Assembly (NCBI GenBank): GCA_022605955.1 | Contig: JAKCOZ010000005.1 | Coordinates: 52,453,762-52,517,761 of the forward strand | Direction of reading: 5' to 3' | DNA: 64,000 bases | Source of the DNA: Rallus limicola | Taxonomy: Eukaryota; Chordata; Aves; Gruiformes; Rallidae | Program-made: the position numbers and the translations under genes | The notes under the pieces: generated by a model | The model's database searches: none | What the model saw: only the letters and a program-made list of their open reading frames with translations | Told to the model about the DNA's origin: nothing | Part shown: piece by piece, positions 25,693-37,300 of the stretch | Layout: the number at the start of each line of letters is the position of its first letter | Position numbering within the stretch: the stretch's first letter is position 1

Positions 25693-25937
25693 CAGAAAGT
25701 TAGAAGTTGGAAGGGACCTTGAAAGGTCATCTAGTCCAACCCCCCTGCCAGAGCAGGATCATCCAAACGAAATCACACAGGAATGCATCCAGGTGGGTTT
25801 GAATGTCTCCAGAGGGGAATCTACAGCCTCTCTGGGCAGCCTGTCCCTGTGCTCAGTTACCCTCACAGTGAAAAAGCTTCTCCTTATATTCATGTGGAAC
25901 TTCCTATGCTCCAGCTTGCACCCATTGCCTCTTGCTT
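25693..25937 (-). mobile_element. CR1 LINE 3' fragment
   Basis: About 245 bp. In plus-strand order: gttggaagggaccttgaaag, gtcatctagtccaacccccc, gccagagcaggatcatccaa, ctctctgggcagcctgtccc, ccctcacagtgaaaaagctt and ttcatgtggaacttcctatg. This is the reverse of the avian CR1 3' region and belongs to the same subfamily as the copies at 56095 and 61540. It is followed by a (TTTTA)n run at about 25957-25980. Confidence 0.95.
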
Positions 25938-25956
25938 TGGTGTGTTTTGGTGGTGG

Positions 25957-25980
25957 TTTATTTTATTTTATTTTATTTTT
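25957..25980. repeat. (TTTTA)n microsatellite
   Basis: About four copies of the pentamer ttta/ttttatttta follow the CR1 copy. This is a simple A/T repeat with no further signal. Confidence 0.8.
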
Positions 25981-27334
25981 AAAGTGCTTTTTTAGTATTT
26001 GCAGAGAATAAAAATAAATCAAGCCTATTTCCTTCCTTCGCTGTTGGCTCAGCTGGTCTATCTTCGGGCTGAAACACTTCAGATGGAGTTGATTTCTTTG
26101 AGATATATGCCAGTCTGAGTTTAACTGATTTTTTTGATTTTAATCTTCCTTTGACTTATACTGCATATATTTCTTTTTTTTTGCAGCTGGGAGGGATATT
26201 TCCCTTTTATCACAGTTTGTAGTTTAGAGTCACAACAAAAATCACGCCTCTTATTTTCAAGAGGCAGTAGTGTGTTTAGAGAAATAGTTTCTCTTGGAAT
26301 GGATGTACTGGTTTTAGAAAGCACATTTAGAAAGCTTCTGATGCACTGAGTGTTACCTAGGTCTCTGTCCTGAATCTGTATGAGGAGACTGCTGCCCTGC
26401 CCTTGCAGCACGGTGTCTGTGGGTGGTGGTGATATCCCAGCTCAGTGCTCAGGCACGATGAGTTGGGCATCAGTCCTGTGAAACAGCCCCATTGCAGAGA
26501 AAACCCAGATGTGGTGGTGAGGGGGGATTTGCAGCGTGTCCTTTGGTGAAGATGTTTAGGCAACCAATGTGTTTGGAGAGCAGCTGTGATTCTGCAGTTG
26601 CTATGCACCTTCTCGTGATTCCTAGTAAGAATAAATACTGCATTTTGCTTTAGCTTTGAATTTAGCTTTTTGAATTTATCATTGATAACAGTCTCTTTAA
26701 CAATGAGTGCTGCATTGGTCTGCTGAGAAGGATATCTGTCTCTGAAAAGCAAAAAGGGGATTGCCATTGTCTCCAACAATACATGGATACAGAATTCAAA
26801 TATATGAGCTAAGGGACACCAGAAATACTGAGTGATGGAATTCAGGTTCGGGCTACAGAGATCCAGAGTCCTGTGATCCACGTACTGCTCACTTAAATCA
26901 CATAGGATGATGTGGACAGTATGCCTGCAATTCAGGAGTAGCATGATGGAGAATAATTAGCAGTAGTAAATGTATTTGTCATACTAAACCTCTATCCCTT
27001 TGTTTAAATAAAGATGTTTTGTTAAGAATCAAGCACATACATGCAGAACTGTGCTTAAAATTTTTGAACTCTGATTTTGAAGTGTATGCCAGATAAACTT
27101 TAAGTGATCTATCCTAGGAATGCTTCCTGTGGCTTCCAACACACAGACTGAAGTCTAAAACATTAATTGGGTTCTGGCCTTACTGTGTAGTTACTACTAT
27201 ATCAAAATAGGTAAACAACAAGCATATTCTGTTTTAGGGGAAAAAACCTCAAAGTAAATGACAGTATTTGTCACTTCTCCCCGCCTCCTCTTTGACACAG
27301 TGCTGGCCTTGGGAAGGGAGACTGGATTTTTATG

Positions 27335-27374
27335 ATGCAGTTCTATGTCTCCCTATGCAGTTCTATGTCTCCCT
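27335..27374. repeat. 20-bp direct tandem repeat, two copies
   Basis: The unit atgcagttctatgtctccct occurs twice head to tail without a mismatch, which points to a recent slippage or duplication event in the intron. Confidence 0.9.
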
Positions 27375-27812
27375 GTATTTCTTTGCAGGATTTCTGTTTG
27401 GAATGCCTTAGGAAAGATGCCATTGTTGAAATTAAACTGTTTGGTGGACTGACATAATTAGAACTGCTTGACCTGATTCTGTTTTATGGTTGGGCTCTCA
27501 TATACTGCTCTGTTAGAATAAATATTTGTTCATTTGCTTTAAGGCTCCTTTACATGGCTGAAGCAGTGCCTGTTTATATACACATATTAGTATAAATACA
27601 AATTAGGCCCATAAGTTTGCACAGCTGTAATGACTGGAATTTAGTAAATTAAATAGTGCCAACACTGTTAATTGTATGGGAGTGAGTAGCAAGACACATG
27701 TAAAGCGGTTATAGCCAGCAGCGGAGCAGATCTACCCCTTAGCTGTCACTTGTTGGAACGGAGTTGTTCTTGGGGTTTGTGGCTTTTGTCTCTTTGTTTT
27801 TTCTTTTTTCTT

Positions 27813-27835
27813 GGGGGGGGGGGGGGGGGGGGGGG
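27813..27835 (+). repeat. Homopolymer run of 23 G
   Basis: An unbroken run of 23 G is followed by aggg, gtgtgggg and gtgtg. It can form G-quadruplexes in many registers in DNA and in the pre-mRNA. Long G runs are also hard to sequence, so its length may be inaccurate. Confidence 0.9.
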
Positions 27836-28944
27836 AGGGTGTGGGGTGTGAGTGAATTTCCTGTTTGATTTATGTAATTGCCCACGAGCTTGCTTGCTTG
27901 GCTCTTCACCATCATGCTTCAGAAGTACATCCGTGTGTCCAGCAGTGTGGTGTTTTGGTCCTCTGAAAAGACACTGTACAGGACAAGGCTTGTAGGGCAA
28001 AGGCTGATAGAAGGGTTCAGTAAGGCTGTCTGCTCCCCTGCCTGGATGCAGCTGGCACTGGGCCAGAGCAGCCTGAACTGAGCTTTGGGTCCTCATGTAG
28101 GATGCCCAAATTCCATCCTGAGCACCAGCCAGACTTGCCACTAGCTACTATAGCACAAAGACACGTTGTAAAGTGATCTAAGGAAAATGTCATTTAAATC
28201 AGCCTGAGATCTTCCCATTTCTGAGTCATCTAGCTCTGAATATGCTATAGCTTGAGTAGGTGTTACTGTGAGCAATAAGGAGAGATCTGACTGAAAGAAA
28301 GAAGGTGGCTGAGAGGAGAGTCCAAAAAAACAGCTGGCAGGGAAATAAAGAATAATAAAAAATTTCTCAATCATTGTTTGTTTTGGAAAGATCATGCTTT
28401 AAGCACATGGAAATACTTTACACATTTGAGAAGTGCTGACTTCCTACATGCCTTGTGAAGGAACAGCAAATCATTCATATAATGTAAACACATTTATAGA
28501 TTGTTCCAATGTAACTTTTTTCAGGGCTGCTGTGTTTTTTTTTTTTTAACAAGATACAATTCAGTGTGTATATGCTCTTTTGATGCTATGCTTTGGCTGA
28601 GAGTTGCAAACATCGTAAATGTAAAATATTAGAGTTTGTGCTAAATGAGCAGTGCAGAGTTATTGAACCGCATTTTTAACGCAGAAAGCTGTTAAATGGT
28701 GCTGCTTGATGCACTGTTTAAAAGTAAACATACCAGAAAGAAGTGCTGGGGTGAAAGAGAAATAAATAGCTTGTCTTAAAGTGGGAGTATAAGCGGTCTC
28801 GTTATGTCTTGATAGAGATGATGTTGAAAAAAAAAAAGAGCAGACAAAGTTCCTCTGTAAGAATGGAATTTGAAGTCTGTGAAGAAAAATGAACAAAATG
28901 AGAAGCTTTGGTGCCAAAGCTGCAGTGGGTATTTGTGGAAGGGT

Positions 28945-29062
28945 ATAATCATAGTGCTGGGAAGGGATCTTGAGAGGTTGGGGGCACTTCATGGCAGATA
29001 CCTGCCTAACCCCTTCTTCCAGCCCTCCAGAGATGGAGACTCCACAGTCTCCTGGGCAGTCC
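28945..29062 (-). mobile_element. Diverged CR1-like fragment
   Basis: The segment atcatagtgctgggaaggga is followed by tcttgagaggttgg and, further on, ccctccagagatggagactccacagtctcctgggcag. These are degraded matches to blocks of a minus-strand CR1 3' region (compare the copy at 25693). The match is weak. Confidence 0.4.
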
Positions 29063-31978
29063 CTGGTAGCATGCACTGCCCTTGCTTTTATATTTTATGG
29101 GAAACTTGGTAGCTGTCTATTTCTTGTTCCAGTGCAAGTTCATGTTCTGTCTAGGTACATGCTCAAAGCAGGAACTTTTATGTATTTGAAGATGACTATG
29201 TAAAGAGGACTTCACAGAATTAAATATTTCTAGAATTTAGAACTTAAGTAAAAAGACGTCTGAACTATTATTTTTTTTAAAATGAAACATTTATTTCCTC
29301 TGCAGAGGAAAATTCTTTGAGAGCAGTAAGAACGTTTAAGGAATTGTAAGAGCAGTGAAGGATTTGAAGCCATTTAGGTGAGCTAAAGTAGTAAACTGGT
29401 GTATGTGCATAGAAGAATGTGTGATCTTCCTGCTGTTACCCCTTTTTCTTAGCGCTTGTCTGCGTTCACGAGCCCTACGTGTTTTCTTCTAATCCTTTCT
29501 TCTGTTGCTGCTGATCAAAGTAGCTTTGTGTCATTCCTTAGTCTTTGTTGTTTACCTGGCAGAGGGCTGGTGACCTGGAATGGCAGAGCTGGGCTAATGG
29601 CTTCACGGATTCCTCTGAGTCAGCCGTCAGTTGGGTTGTGTCTGTTTGCTTTTCAGAGACTTTCCTATTAGGCATGTGTGTGCACTTATCCCATAGACTA
29701 ATTTTCTTCCTGGTTATTCCATTTCTCAATGAACTAGAGTCTATTTGCCAATGTGCAGTCTCCCATGTGCCTGTATTTTCTTCCTTGCCTGTTCTCAGAG
29801 CCTCCTTCAGACAAATGTGGCTGAAATACAGCCTTGCGTCTGGCTTTACTGAGATTCTTGCTGGACTTAAAAAGTCCTGCAAGGGGTTTCAAGAGAAGGA
29901 CAAGATGGATGGCTGTGGTGGAAGAACTGTGGCTGGAAAGTTGGTATCAAGTACCAGCAGTACAAGTGGTGTCATGGTGGAACGTGGGGCTGTAGGGATA
30001 TGGAAGGACAGGAGTTGAGATTGATGGGGCAGGAGGTGGGGATGTGGATGTTGAAATGTTTTGGTGAGAATGTGGGTGGACATGGGGCCATCAGTCTGAG
30101 GTGGAGAGGTTTGAAGCAGGGTTTGGCAGTGAGTGACACCGGGGAGTTGACAGGAAGAAGGGCTGAGGACTTCTGCATGGATTGGGAATTTTTTGAGAGC
30201 TCTGAGACAGAAGGATTTGGGGAATTGAGGGTTCTGGTACTCACCTGCCTGGATCTGTTCCTGTGTAAAACCTCTGGTCTCTGAGGACAGGAGGGTTCAA
30301 ACACAGCACCCTGACCACTTGTTAAGGAGGGTTCTGCCTGTAGGCAGGGCTGTACACACAGGGCTTGTGTTTCCCATGGCATCTTCTGGGTTGCATTAAT
30401 CTCTGTTATGAGATACACCAGCCTTACTAATTAATACCCTACAAGGGAAAAAAAAAATCTTCAGTGTGTTGACTGAGGTCATGCTGTGTGTACCTACCAC
30501 CTTTCTGCACCTTAACTAGCGTGTAAGCGAGCACAGCAGATAAATGACTGTTTGCTACAGGAGCTTGGAGGACTTGACTTTTAAGCTGTAAAAAAAACCC
30601 CCACATTTTTAAATTAAAAATACATTTCAAATCAAAGAGGTATGGTAAAGGAGCTGTTGGGAGCTTTAGTTTTCAATACTACTCACCCAAGATGCACTCA
30701 TATTGTGCTGGGGTACTTGCAGCAGAGATGTTTTGGATCAAAGAGACAATGTTCTGTACCAAGGAGTCTTCAGAAGTAATTTTCCTCAAGAATGTTTGTT
30801 CAGGTGCAGAGGGTGGGAGAAGGAAATATTGTTTTAGGCAATCGGTGTTGGACATCAAAAGGTGAATTTCCCCAAATATCTTCAATCTGGATCCAGTGTG
30901 TCAGGCAAGGTGTTGCTGGAAAGGAATATTGACAGCATTGGCTACTAATGAAAGAGAAACTATCCTCCTGAACAAGTGCTCTGGTTTCTGAAAGTTTGGC
31001 TTATCTTTATTCCTCTTATTTTTAATTTGGTTTTAAAGAAGAAAAACCTGGATGATGAAATATATCCAAGTGGAGAATTGACTCTTTTATTGTTCTGCTT
31101 GGCCTCAATGTAGTTACCACACGGGTAACTCTTGTATTTTGGGGGAAATGTGAGGCTCAGCCACAGTTTGTGAGTTATAGCTCAGGAGAATGTGTGGCAG
31201 AGCAGTCAAATCCTCTGCCTTTTGCAGAGCGGGTTGGGGCATGGTAATAGGGTTGTGTTTTATGCAGGCTCTTTTTTAAAAATATAAAATATGTAAGTAT
31301 ATTATGACTACAAAGAAACCTGCTTTGACTCACTCAGACAAATGTGTGTAGTGGTATGGGCAGGAAATGGAGGGACAGAGAGCACATGTGGAACCATCTA
31401 TCTAAATTAGCTGGATGGGGGCCAGGAAACTGGAACTCGCAATATTCGCGATGATTAGTAGCAAATGAAATGATGGGTTTGTGTAAGAATTCTTGTATTA
31501 TTCTGGGATGGTGAGGTAGATCCTGCAGGAGACAGACGGCACGTTCAAAAGGTGCACATGGACTTGGAAGGCAGTGGAAAGGTAAGTAGGTTGGAGGGAG
31601 CAGCACACAGAAGGAAAGCAGCATATATTTATATTTATAGGTCTGAGGTCTGTTCTCCTGTTTCATCTCTTGAAAGAGAGGCATAAATAAATGGAGCACC
31701 GCTCTCCTCTCCAAAGCACAGAAAGAGAATCAGAGAAATGTGATACTCTGCAAGAACTGTCGGAGGCAGTGCTCCAGTAAACAAGAGCTGCTGGCCTGTG
31801 CTGCACAGACTTGCTGACAGATCTAGCAGGATGGATGTAGGCATCTGATCCTTGCCATCACAAGGCAGCCTTTGGCACCCGGGGTTCAGGTCTGCCTGTG
31901 TTTGCGTACCTGTGGGCACGTGTACGTGGCTAGCATTAAAAAGAAAAGCCACGTGCATCCAAGACTTTATATAAAGAT

Positions 31979-32086
31979 CTCCAGCTTGTAGCACTTGCCT
32001 CTGCAATGGGCACTCTGAGTTCAGGTAGTTTGAATAACTGACTAGTAAACATTTGAAGAATTTTCTGTGTTTCCATGAAGGTGGCA
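31979..32086 (+). repeat. Left arm of a perfect 108-bp inverted repeat
   Basis: This arm begins ctccagcttgtagcacttgc and ends ccatgaaggtggca. It is the exact reverse complement of 32111-32218, with no mismatch in 108 bases by my base-by-base comparison. The sequence is unique-looking and not CR1 or LTR. A transcript would fold into a 108-bp duplex with a 24-nt loop. The repeat also makes mirrored open frames on both strands, which are not genes. Confidence 0.97.
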
Positions 32087-32110
32087 TTGTCATCACCCTC
32101 TTCCAGAAAC
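32087..32110. other. 24-bp spacer of the inverted repeat
   Basis: The spacer between the arms reads ttgtcatcaccc followed by tcttccagaaac. It is not itself palindromic (4 of 10 inner positions pair, as expected by chance). Confidence 0.95.
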
Positions 32111-32218
32111 TGCCACCTTCATGGAAACACAGAAAATTCTTCAAATGTTTACTAGTCAGTTATTCAAACTACCTGAACTCAGAGTGCCCATTGCAGAGGC
32201 AAGTGCTACAAGCTGGAG
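32111..32218 (-). repeat. Right arm of a perfect 108-bp inverted repeat
   Basis: This arm begins tgccaccttcatggaaacac and ends aagtgctacaagctggag. It is the exact reverse complement of the left arm. Identity stops sharply on the outer side (left flank ...agat before ct, right flank gc after ag) and on the inner side at the spacer. Confidence 0.97.
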
Positions 32219-32767
32219 CAGTGGTTTTCTCTCTCCACTTGTGTTTGGAGTGTGATTTGAGCCAGAACATGACTACAATTTCAGAAAAGGGGTAACTTCT
32301 GAAGTTTTATTGCTTTTGTTTTTTTTTTCCCCCAACCACACATGAACTCTAATATGGGTAGAGGTGGGTGGTTTCAGTGTTGTCTAGCTTGAGAGGGGAG
32401 ATCCTTGAGCATATAGATCCTGGTACTTGAAGTCTGTTCATGCTGTCTTGGCCACACCTGAACACCAAGGATTTCCCCTTCGTGGTTGTTTCCAGTAAAA
32501 CATCTTTAGGGTTTTTGTATGGGAGGAGGAGGGCCTGGCTTGAGAGCAGATGAGAGGATGTAGAGGGGATGGCAATGGGAACTTCATGCTTCCTTCATCT
32601 TCACCCATTCAGTTTTCACGTATCTTAATCTGCCTCTTCATGGGATGATGCCTTGAGTTTGAATTCCCATTTTACCTTACATAGGATCTGAAGCCTAGAC
32701 ATGATTAGGCCAAAAGTTCTCAATTCAAGCAGTTCTAAAATTTATTTGGAATAAGGGGTAACTTCTC

Positions 32768-32826
32768 CCTGCCCCCACCCCCTAAAAAAACCCCCAAACC
32801 CTCAAAATAATCCCCCACCAAAACCT
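32768..32826. repeat. A/C-rich low-complexity stretch
   Basis: Runs of C5-C7 alternate with A-rich blocks (for example cccccaccccctaaaaaaac). It is simple sequence; the C runs could in principle form an i-motif or, on the minus strand, a G-quadruplex. Confidence 0.7.
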
Positions 32827-35800
32827 TAAGGTGTAGTTTATGCTAAAGCTTGGTGATGTATCAGTTTAGTCTCAGTAGTGTTATGTACAGCATCTGCTTT
32901 ATGCTAGCTTTCAACTTGTTTTGTGTCTGGTTAGTTGATAGAATTTGAAGTACAAAATGAAACAGATATGTCACTTTTAAAGTAACAGAAATATCCCTGA
33001 AGAGTATAGTACCCATTTAACTATTGGTTGCTTTTAAAATCTGTGAAACGAACTTTGTAGCTGAGGTGCCAGGTATAACTTTGGTGTTAAGTCTATTTAT
33101 TACCTATTTGAAAACCTTTGTGTGTGTGTGAGTTGGGTTTTTTTTTAAGAAAAGGACCCTGAATAAACCAGTGGTGGCATCTGGATTTTGTTTGTCATGA
33201 AGTACAAAGTATAAATGTGGCTGCACTTTAATTTTCATTTAGATTATTTCTGAAGAGGCTGAGTGCACAGCAACTACAGGTTTTTGAAATGTGAAGTTTA
33301 TTTTGTAGGAAGAACCCCCCTTTAGAACTCGGGATCCTTTGTTATTTTAAATACAACACTGCATGTTCACACTGGTTTACTTCTGTTATCTTCAGCCCAT
33401 CTCCCTGCTAGCGTCACGCTTAGAATTGGAGGAGTGGGCTGTGCTGGAGGTAGCAGGAAAGGACCTACAGGTGGGAAGTGAATTTAAATGGTAAAAACCA
33501 CTGGTGCATATTCTGTTTTATACCTGTACCATAGCTCTGGAGCTGTGAAAGTGCAGCATGGACCTGGGAAAGGTGGGAAGAGTGTGTATATTCTTACTTT
33601 TTCATATGGGGAATATTCTGCTATTGTACGTTCTGTTGTCTTTGATTTTGCTGGCAGAAGAGGAGGAGGAGGAAAGCTTAGGAATGACCAGCTGAGACTT
33701 TTAGGAAGGGGAGATAGAACCCATACCTGACATCGCCTGTGGGTGACGGGGCGAGACACACAGAGCAGTTCTTTATTTTTGCAGTCGGAGGTATGTGTGT
33801 GTGCATTGTCAATTGTCCATGACAGCTGATGTTGGGGGAGGGAGCTTCTTAGGGGAGTTCAGAGATTTAGATCAGGGAATATCTGCTTCAATCCACATGC
33901 TTCCTTTCCGGTTAATACCAAGCAACTATCAGATAAAGCCAGTTTGAACATGATTTTTGGCCTGGAGTATCAATGCAACTTTATTTGGCTGGTTTTTGTT
34001 TTGGTTTCCCCACCTTCTCTACCAGGACACAGTTGCTTGAAAGATCAATTAGAAAACCCAAAGGAATGTGAATAACGTGAGTGGCAGGGTTACTACTCTG
34101 AATTTATAAAATATGTCCCTTTCACAATTCTTTTATGCTTTTATATTTTTGATTGATTTAATCTTGATTTTTAAATTATTTGTATGAGGGCATGCAAAGT
34201 ATTAAGCTAAGTCCATGGAAAATAACTTTGCAAGTACTTTCTTACCCTTCTGAAATCTAATTAAAAACCTGCAAACTTTGTCATTCATCATTTTACCATA
34301 GGAGTGTGTTTCTTACAGAGACAGTCTAATATCCTGCAGCGACTTTGTGGCATTACAAAAATAATTAATGGACCCTTTTAGGGCAATGTGTGTTGCTACA
34401 ATGTGGAATAATACTTCAGTGTTGTAAGTGAATGGTGTGCTAGGAAACACTAATCCCTCGTGTATAGTAACAGGAAGTATGAATATTACTTATTAATAAC
34501 AACATAAAACACCTTAGCACACGTGGGGTTTTTTTTTTCTGGGCATGCTTACCTCTTCGTAAAGAACAGTGAATTTTCATTACAGAAAATTGGTGAGAAG
34601 CAAGAGTGATTTGTGTAATTAAGAAGATCTGTTTACTTAAAAGCCTTCAGAAGTTGTAAAAGATGCAACTTGGCTGTATGTGAGGGATGAATGTTGTGCA
34701 ATAATGCCCCTTCATTCCCCTTTCATAATAAATCTCCGCAGAGTATTCATCTAAAGGGCTGGATGCCAAAAAGAACAGGTTCAACTTGTCTGTGAGGATT
34801 TACACCACAGTAAAATGCACAACTGCTTTTGTAGAGGTCATTGTGAAGGTCACGGAGCCAGTATGTGCTGCTGAATGAGAGCAGCCTGTAACAATGGTGT
34901 GAGAGGTTGGGCTGGGTGAAATCCATATTTAAAATCTCATATGAAATGTAGCAATAAGCTGGAATTGTTAAAACACATGACTTCAAAGTGTGTGTGCTGT
35001 TTTGCAAGAAATGAATAGTCTTTTTTCCAGAAGTTTGCATCTCGTACCCTGTGCTGAATGTAGCTCCTAGGTCAAAATACAGGAGTGTTCTTGATTCCTG
35101 GCAATTAACATTGCAAGAACTTAGTAGCTCTAATTTGTAGACACACTCTGAAGCCATTAACAATTGTCTCACTGTCCAGTCTTTAAAAAAAACCAACTTA
35201 ATTCATATTGAAGCAGATTCAATTACCTGAAATTCAGAACACCTTTTTATACAGATATGGTCAGAGTTTGACCATGGTGTCACTATGTCTTTAAATAAAA
35301 GACGATGATCATTTCAAATGGCAACCAGCCATCAGTGGGGTTTAGTGCAGAGATTAATTAGTAAACTTTGGAATGCACTACAGCAAATGCAGCTGATTGG
35401 CAATAGCATGTGGAGCAGCAACTGGTGGAAAGCTAGTGCTGCTGGGCTGCAGAGGTATTTCCAAAAAGACTTAAGTGCTGTGATGTGCTATGCTTTAAAT
35501 GGCAATGTGCTGATTGCATCAAACCACCCGGTTTGTATTTATGCTCTTTAGTAAATGCACAGATTAAGAAATCTGCTGTTCTCTGGAAAGAAAGCAAGTT
35601 GTTTCAATGTGATTGGGTGCATCAGTAAATAGTGATGCCCTGAACATCAGTTTAGATAGGAATTTGGTTTGTCTGCAATGTGTTTTGCAATTTTTTTATT
35701 TTTTTTTTTAGCTAGGAAGACAAATGTCAAATGCTGAGAGATGAATTATTCAGAAAAGACACTGAGTAAATGTGAATTCAGTGGCTATTGCTGTAAGCCA

Positions 35801-37039
35801 TTTCTTAAAGTTCTGGTCTACTTTTTCAGATTGTGTGGATTACTGAGTACATGTGTCTGCATGACTTAGGATTGGTTACTGTCTTCCTTTTAAAGTTTAA
35901 AATGCAAGATTAGAGAAATTTGAAAACTTTTCCTGTAAAGTAGCTTTCTAACGATGCTCGTTGATTTGGTATGAGTAATGGACCCCATTACATGTAGTCC
36001 CTAGTGGAACTATTTTCTCAATTTGTGTAGGCAATAGGATTGGGGCCCAGATAATAAAATTAGGATAACTTATGTAAGAAATAACTACTCTTGAGAGAGT
36101 ACTTGGAAGCCTGTAGTCTTCTTAAAATCTCTCTTCTTATTACTGCATTAATCTCTTGATGCCCACCCTGAGTTAGAGAGGCATCATCAGCCATAAGAAA
36201 ACTCACACTGGTACTGGTAGGTGTTTGCTTTAGAAGTGGCTGGGTAAATTCACCCTACTGTAGGTATCCTGAGTATGGAGCTGGTTAATGGTATCACTGA
36301 AATAGTTGTATTAAAATTTTTGATCTAAAACTGGCAGAGGTGCTTGATATCATAAGATATGGATCATCTTGGCTTTGACCCAGAAAGCCCTGAAGCATGT
36401 GCTTTCAAATTAAGCAAGTGTGCTTAACTCTCAGCTTGGTTACTTTGCCCTTGTTGCATTTTGGTCCCTAAGGGCCATCAATGTATCATCAATGCATATC
36501 TGTAGACCAGGCAAACACTGCTGTCTAATACCTGGTTGTGAGTTGCTTGACTCCTGAGCCATATGATAGGTCTACAGAGGGACAAGGAGCAGAGACCACA
36601 GTCGTCAGGGTGCTGGTTGTTTCTCTGGAGACCTGTTTCTGCAAGCCTCAGCTTCCTAGACCGTTGTTTATTGTCATAGGTAATTGCAGGGAAGTGGATG
36701 GGCTCAGTTTACGCCATCACGTTTAGGCTTGCTTGGCTTTGTTGGGCTGGACTTGTAGGCCACAATCCAGACAAAGTAATCAGTATGTGACTGCACTGTT
36801 GGCTTTGTAAGGCTCTTTGTGTGCTTAAAGCTGGGGGTTTTTCTAAGCTGAATCAGTGTTGCTGAATCTGGGTCTGAGCCCCAAGTAAGCGTATGGTAAA
36901 ATTTCCTGATAGGAAATAATTCGTTAGCTTGACTTCCCTTTCAGTGAATCCTGTGTGTAAATCTGCATGGGATTGGGGCTCTACAGGGTCTTGCAAAATG
37001 TTCAATTATACAGTTTAACTCATGCCTTTTATTATTTGT

Positions 37040-37300
37040 TTGTGTGTGTAGATACACACAGAAACACCCGTGTGCACACAAAAAGCATCTCATTTAAACA
37101 CGCGGCATTTTAGCCCAGAAATACCCTCCCTAATTACTGAGACTTGGTTATTTTTTTAAAACTAAATCTGCCGTGTGTATGTACAATATACCCATCCAAG
37201 TACATTCCAAAGCATTATGAATAATTAAAAGCAAACTGTAGCCCTTGACAGAAACAAATACATGTACAGCGATGCATTATCCTGGCTGGGCTGCTTTTTT
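37040..37300. promoter_or_regulatory. Candidate conserved non-coding element (unproven)
   Basis: This AT-rich stretch without repeats contains homeodomain-type cores (taattact, gaataattaaaag), atgcattat and a few CpGs (cgcggcat, gccgtg, gcgatgc), a composition often seen in vertebrate conserved enhancers. No alignment was possible, so this is a guess from composition only. Confidence 0.25.

Noticed and set aside
29545..30418. Overlapping open frames of 148 and 157 codons on opposite strands
   Set aside because: They result from base skew (few stop codons in G-rich or C-rich sequence). No domains or known family.
32053..32295. Similar-looking open frames on both strands around 31635-32295, suggesting a duplicated gene
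   Set aside because: The similarity is produced by the perfect inverted repeat; no protein family fits.
34747..35196. Minus-strand open frame of 149 codons
   Set aside because: No recognisable domain, no flanking splice logic and no start context. Treated as chance, although the region could be conserved non-coding sequence.
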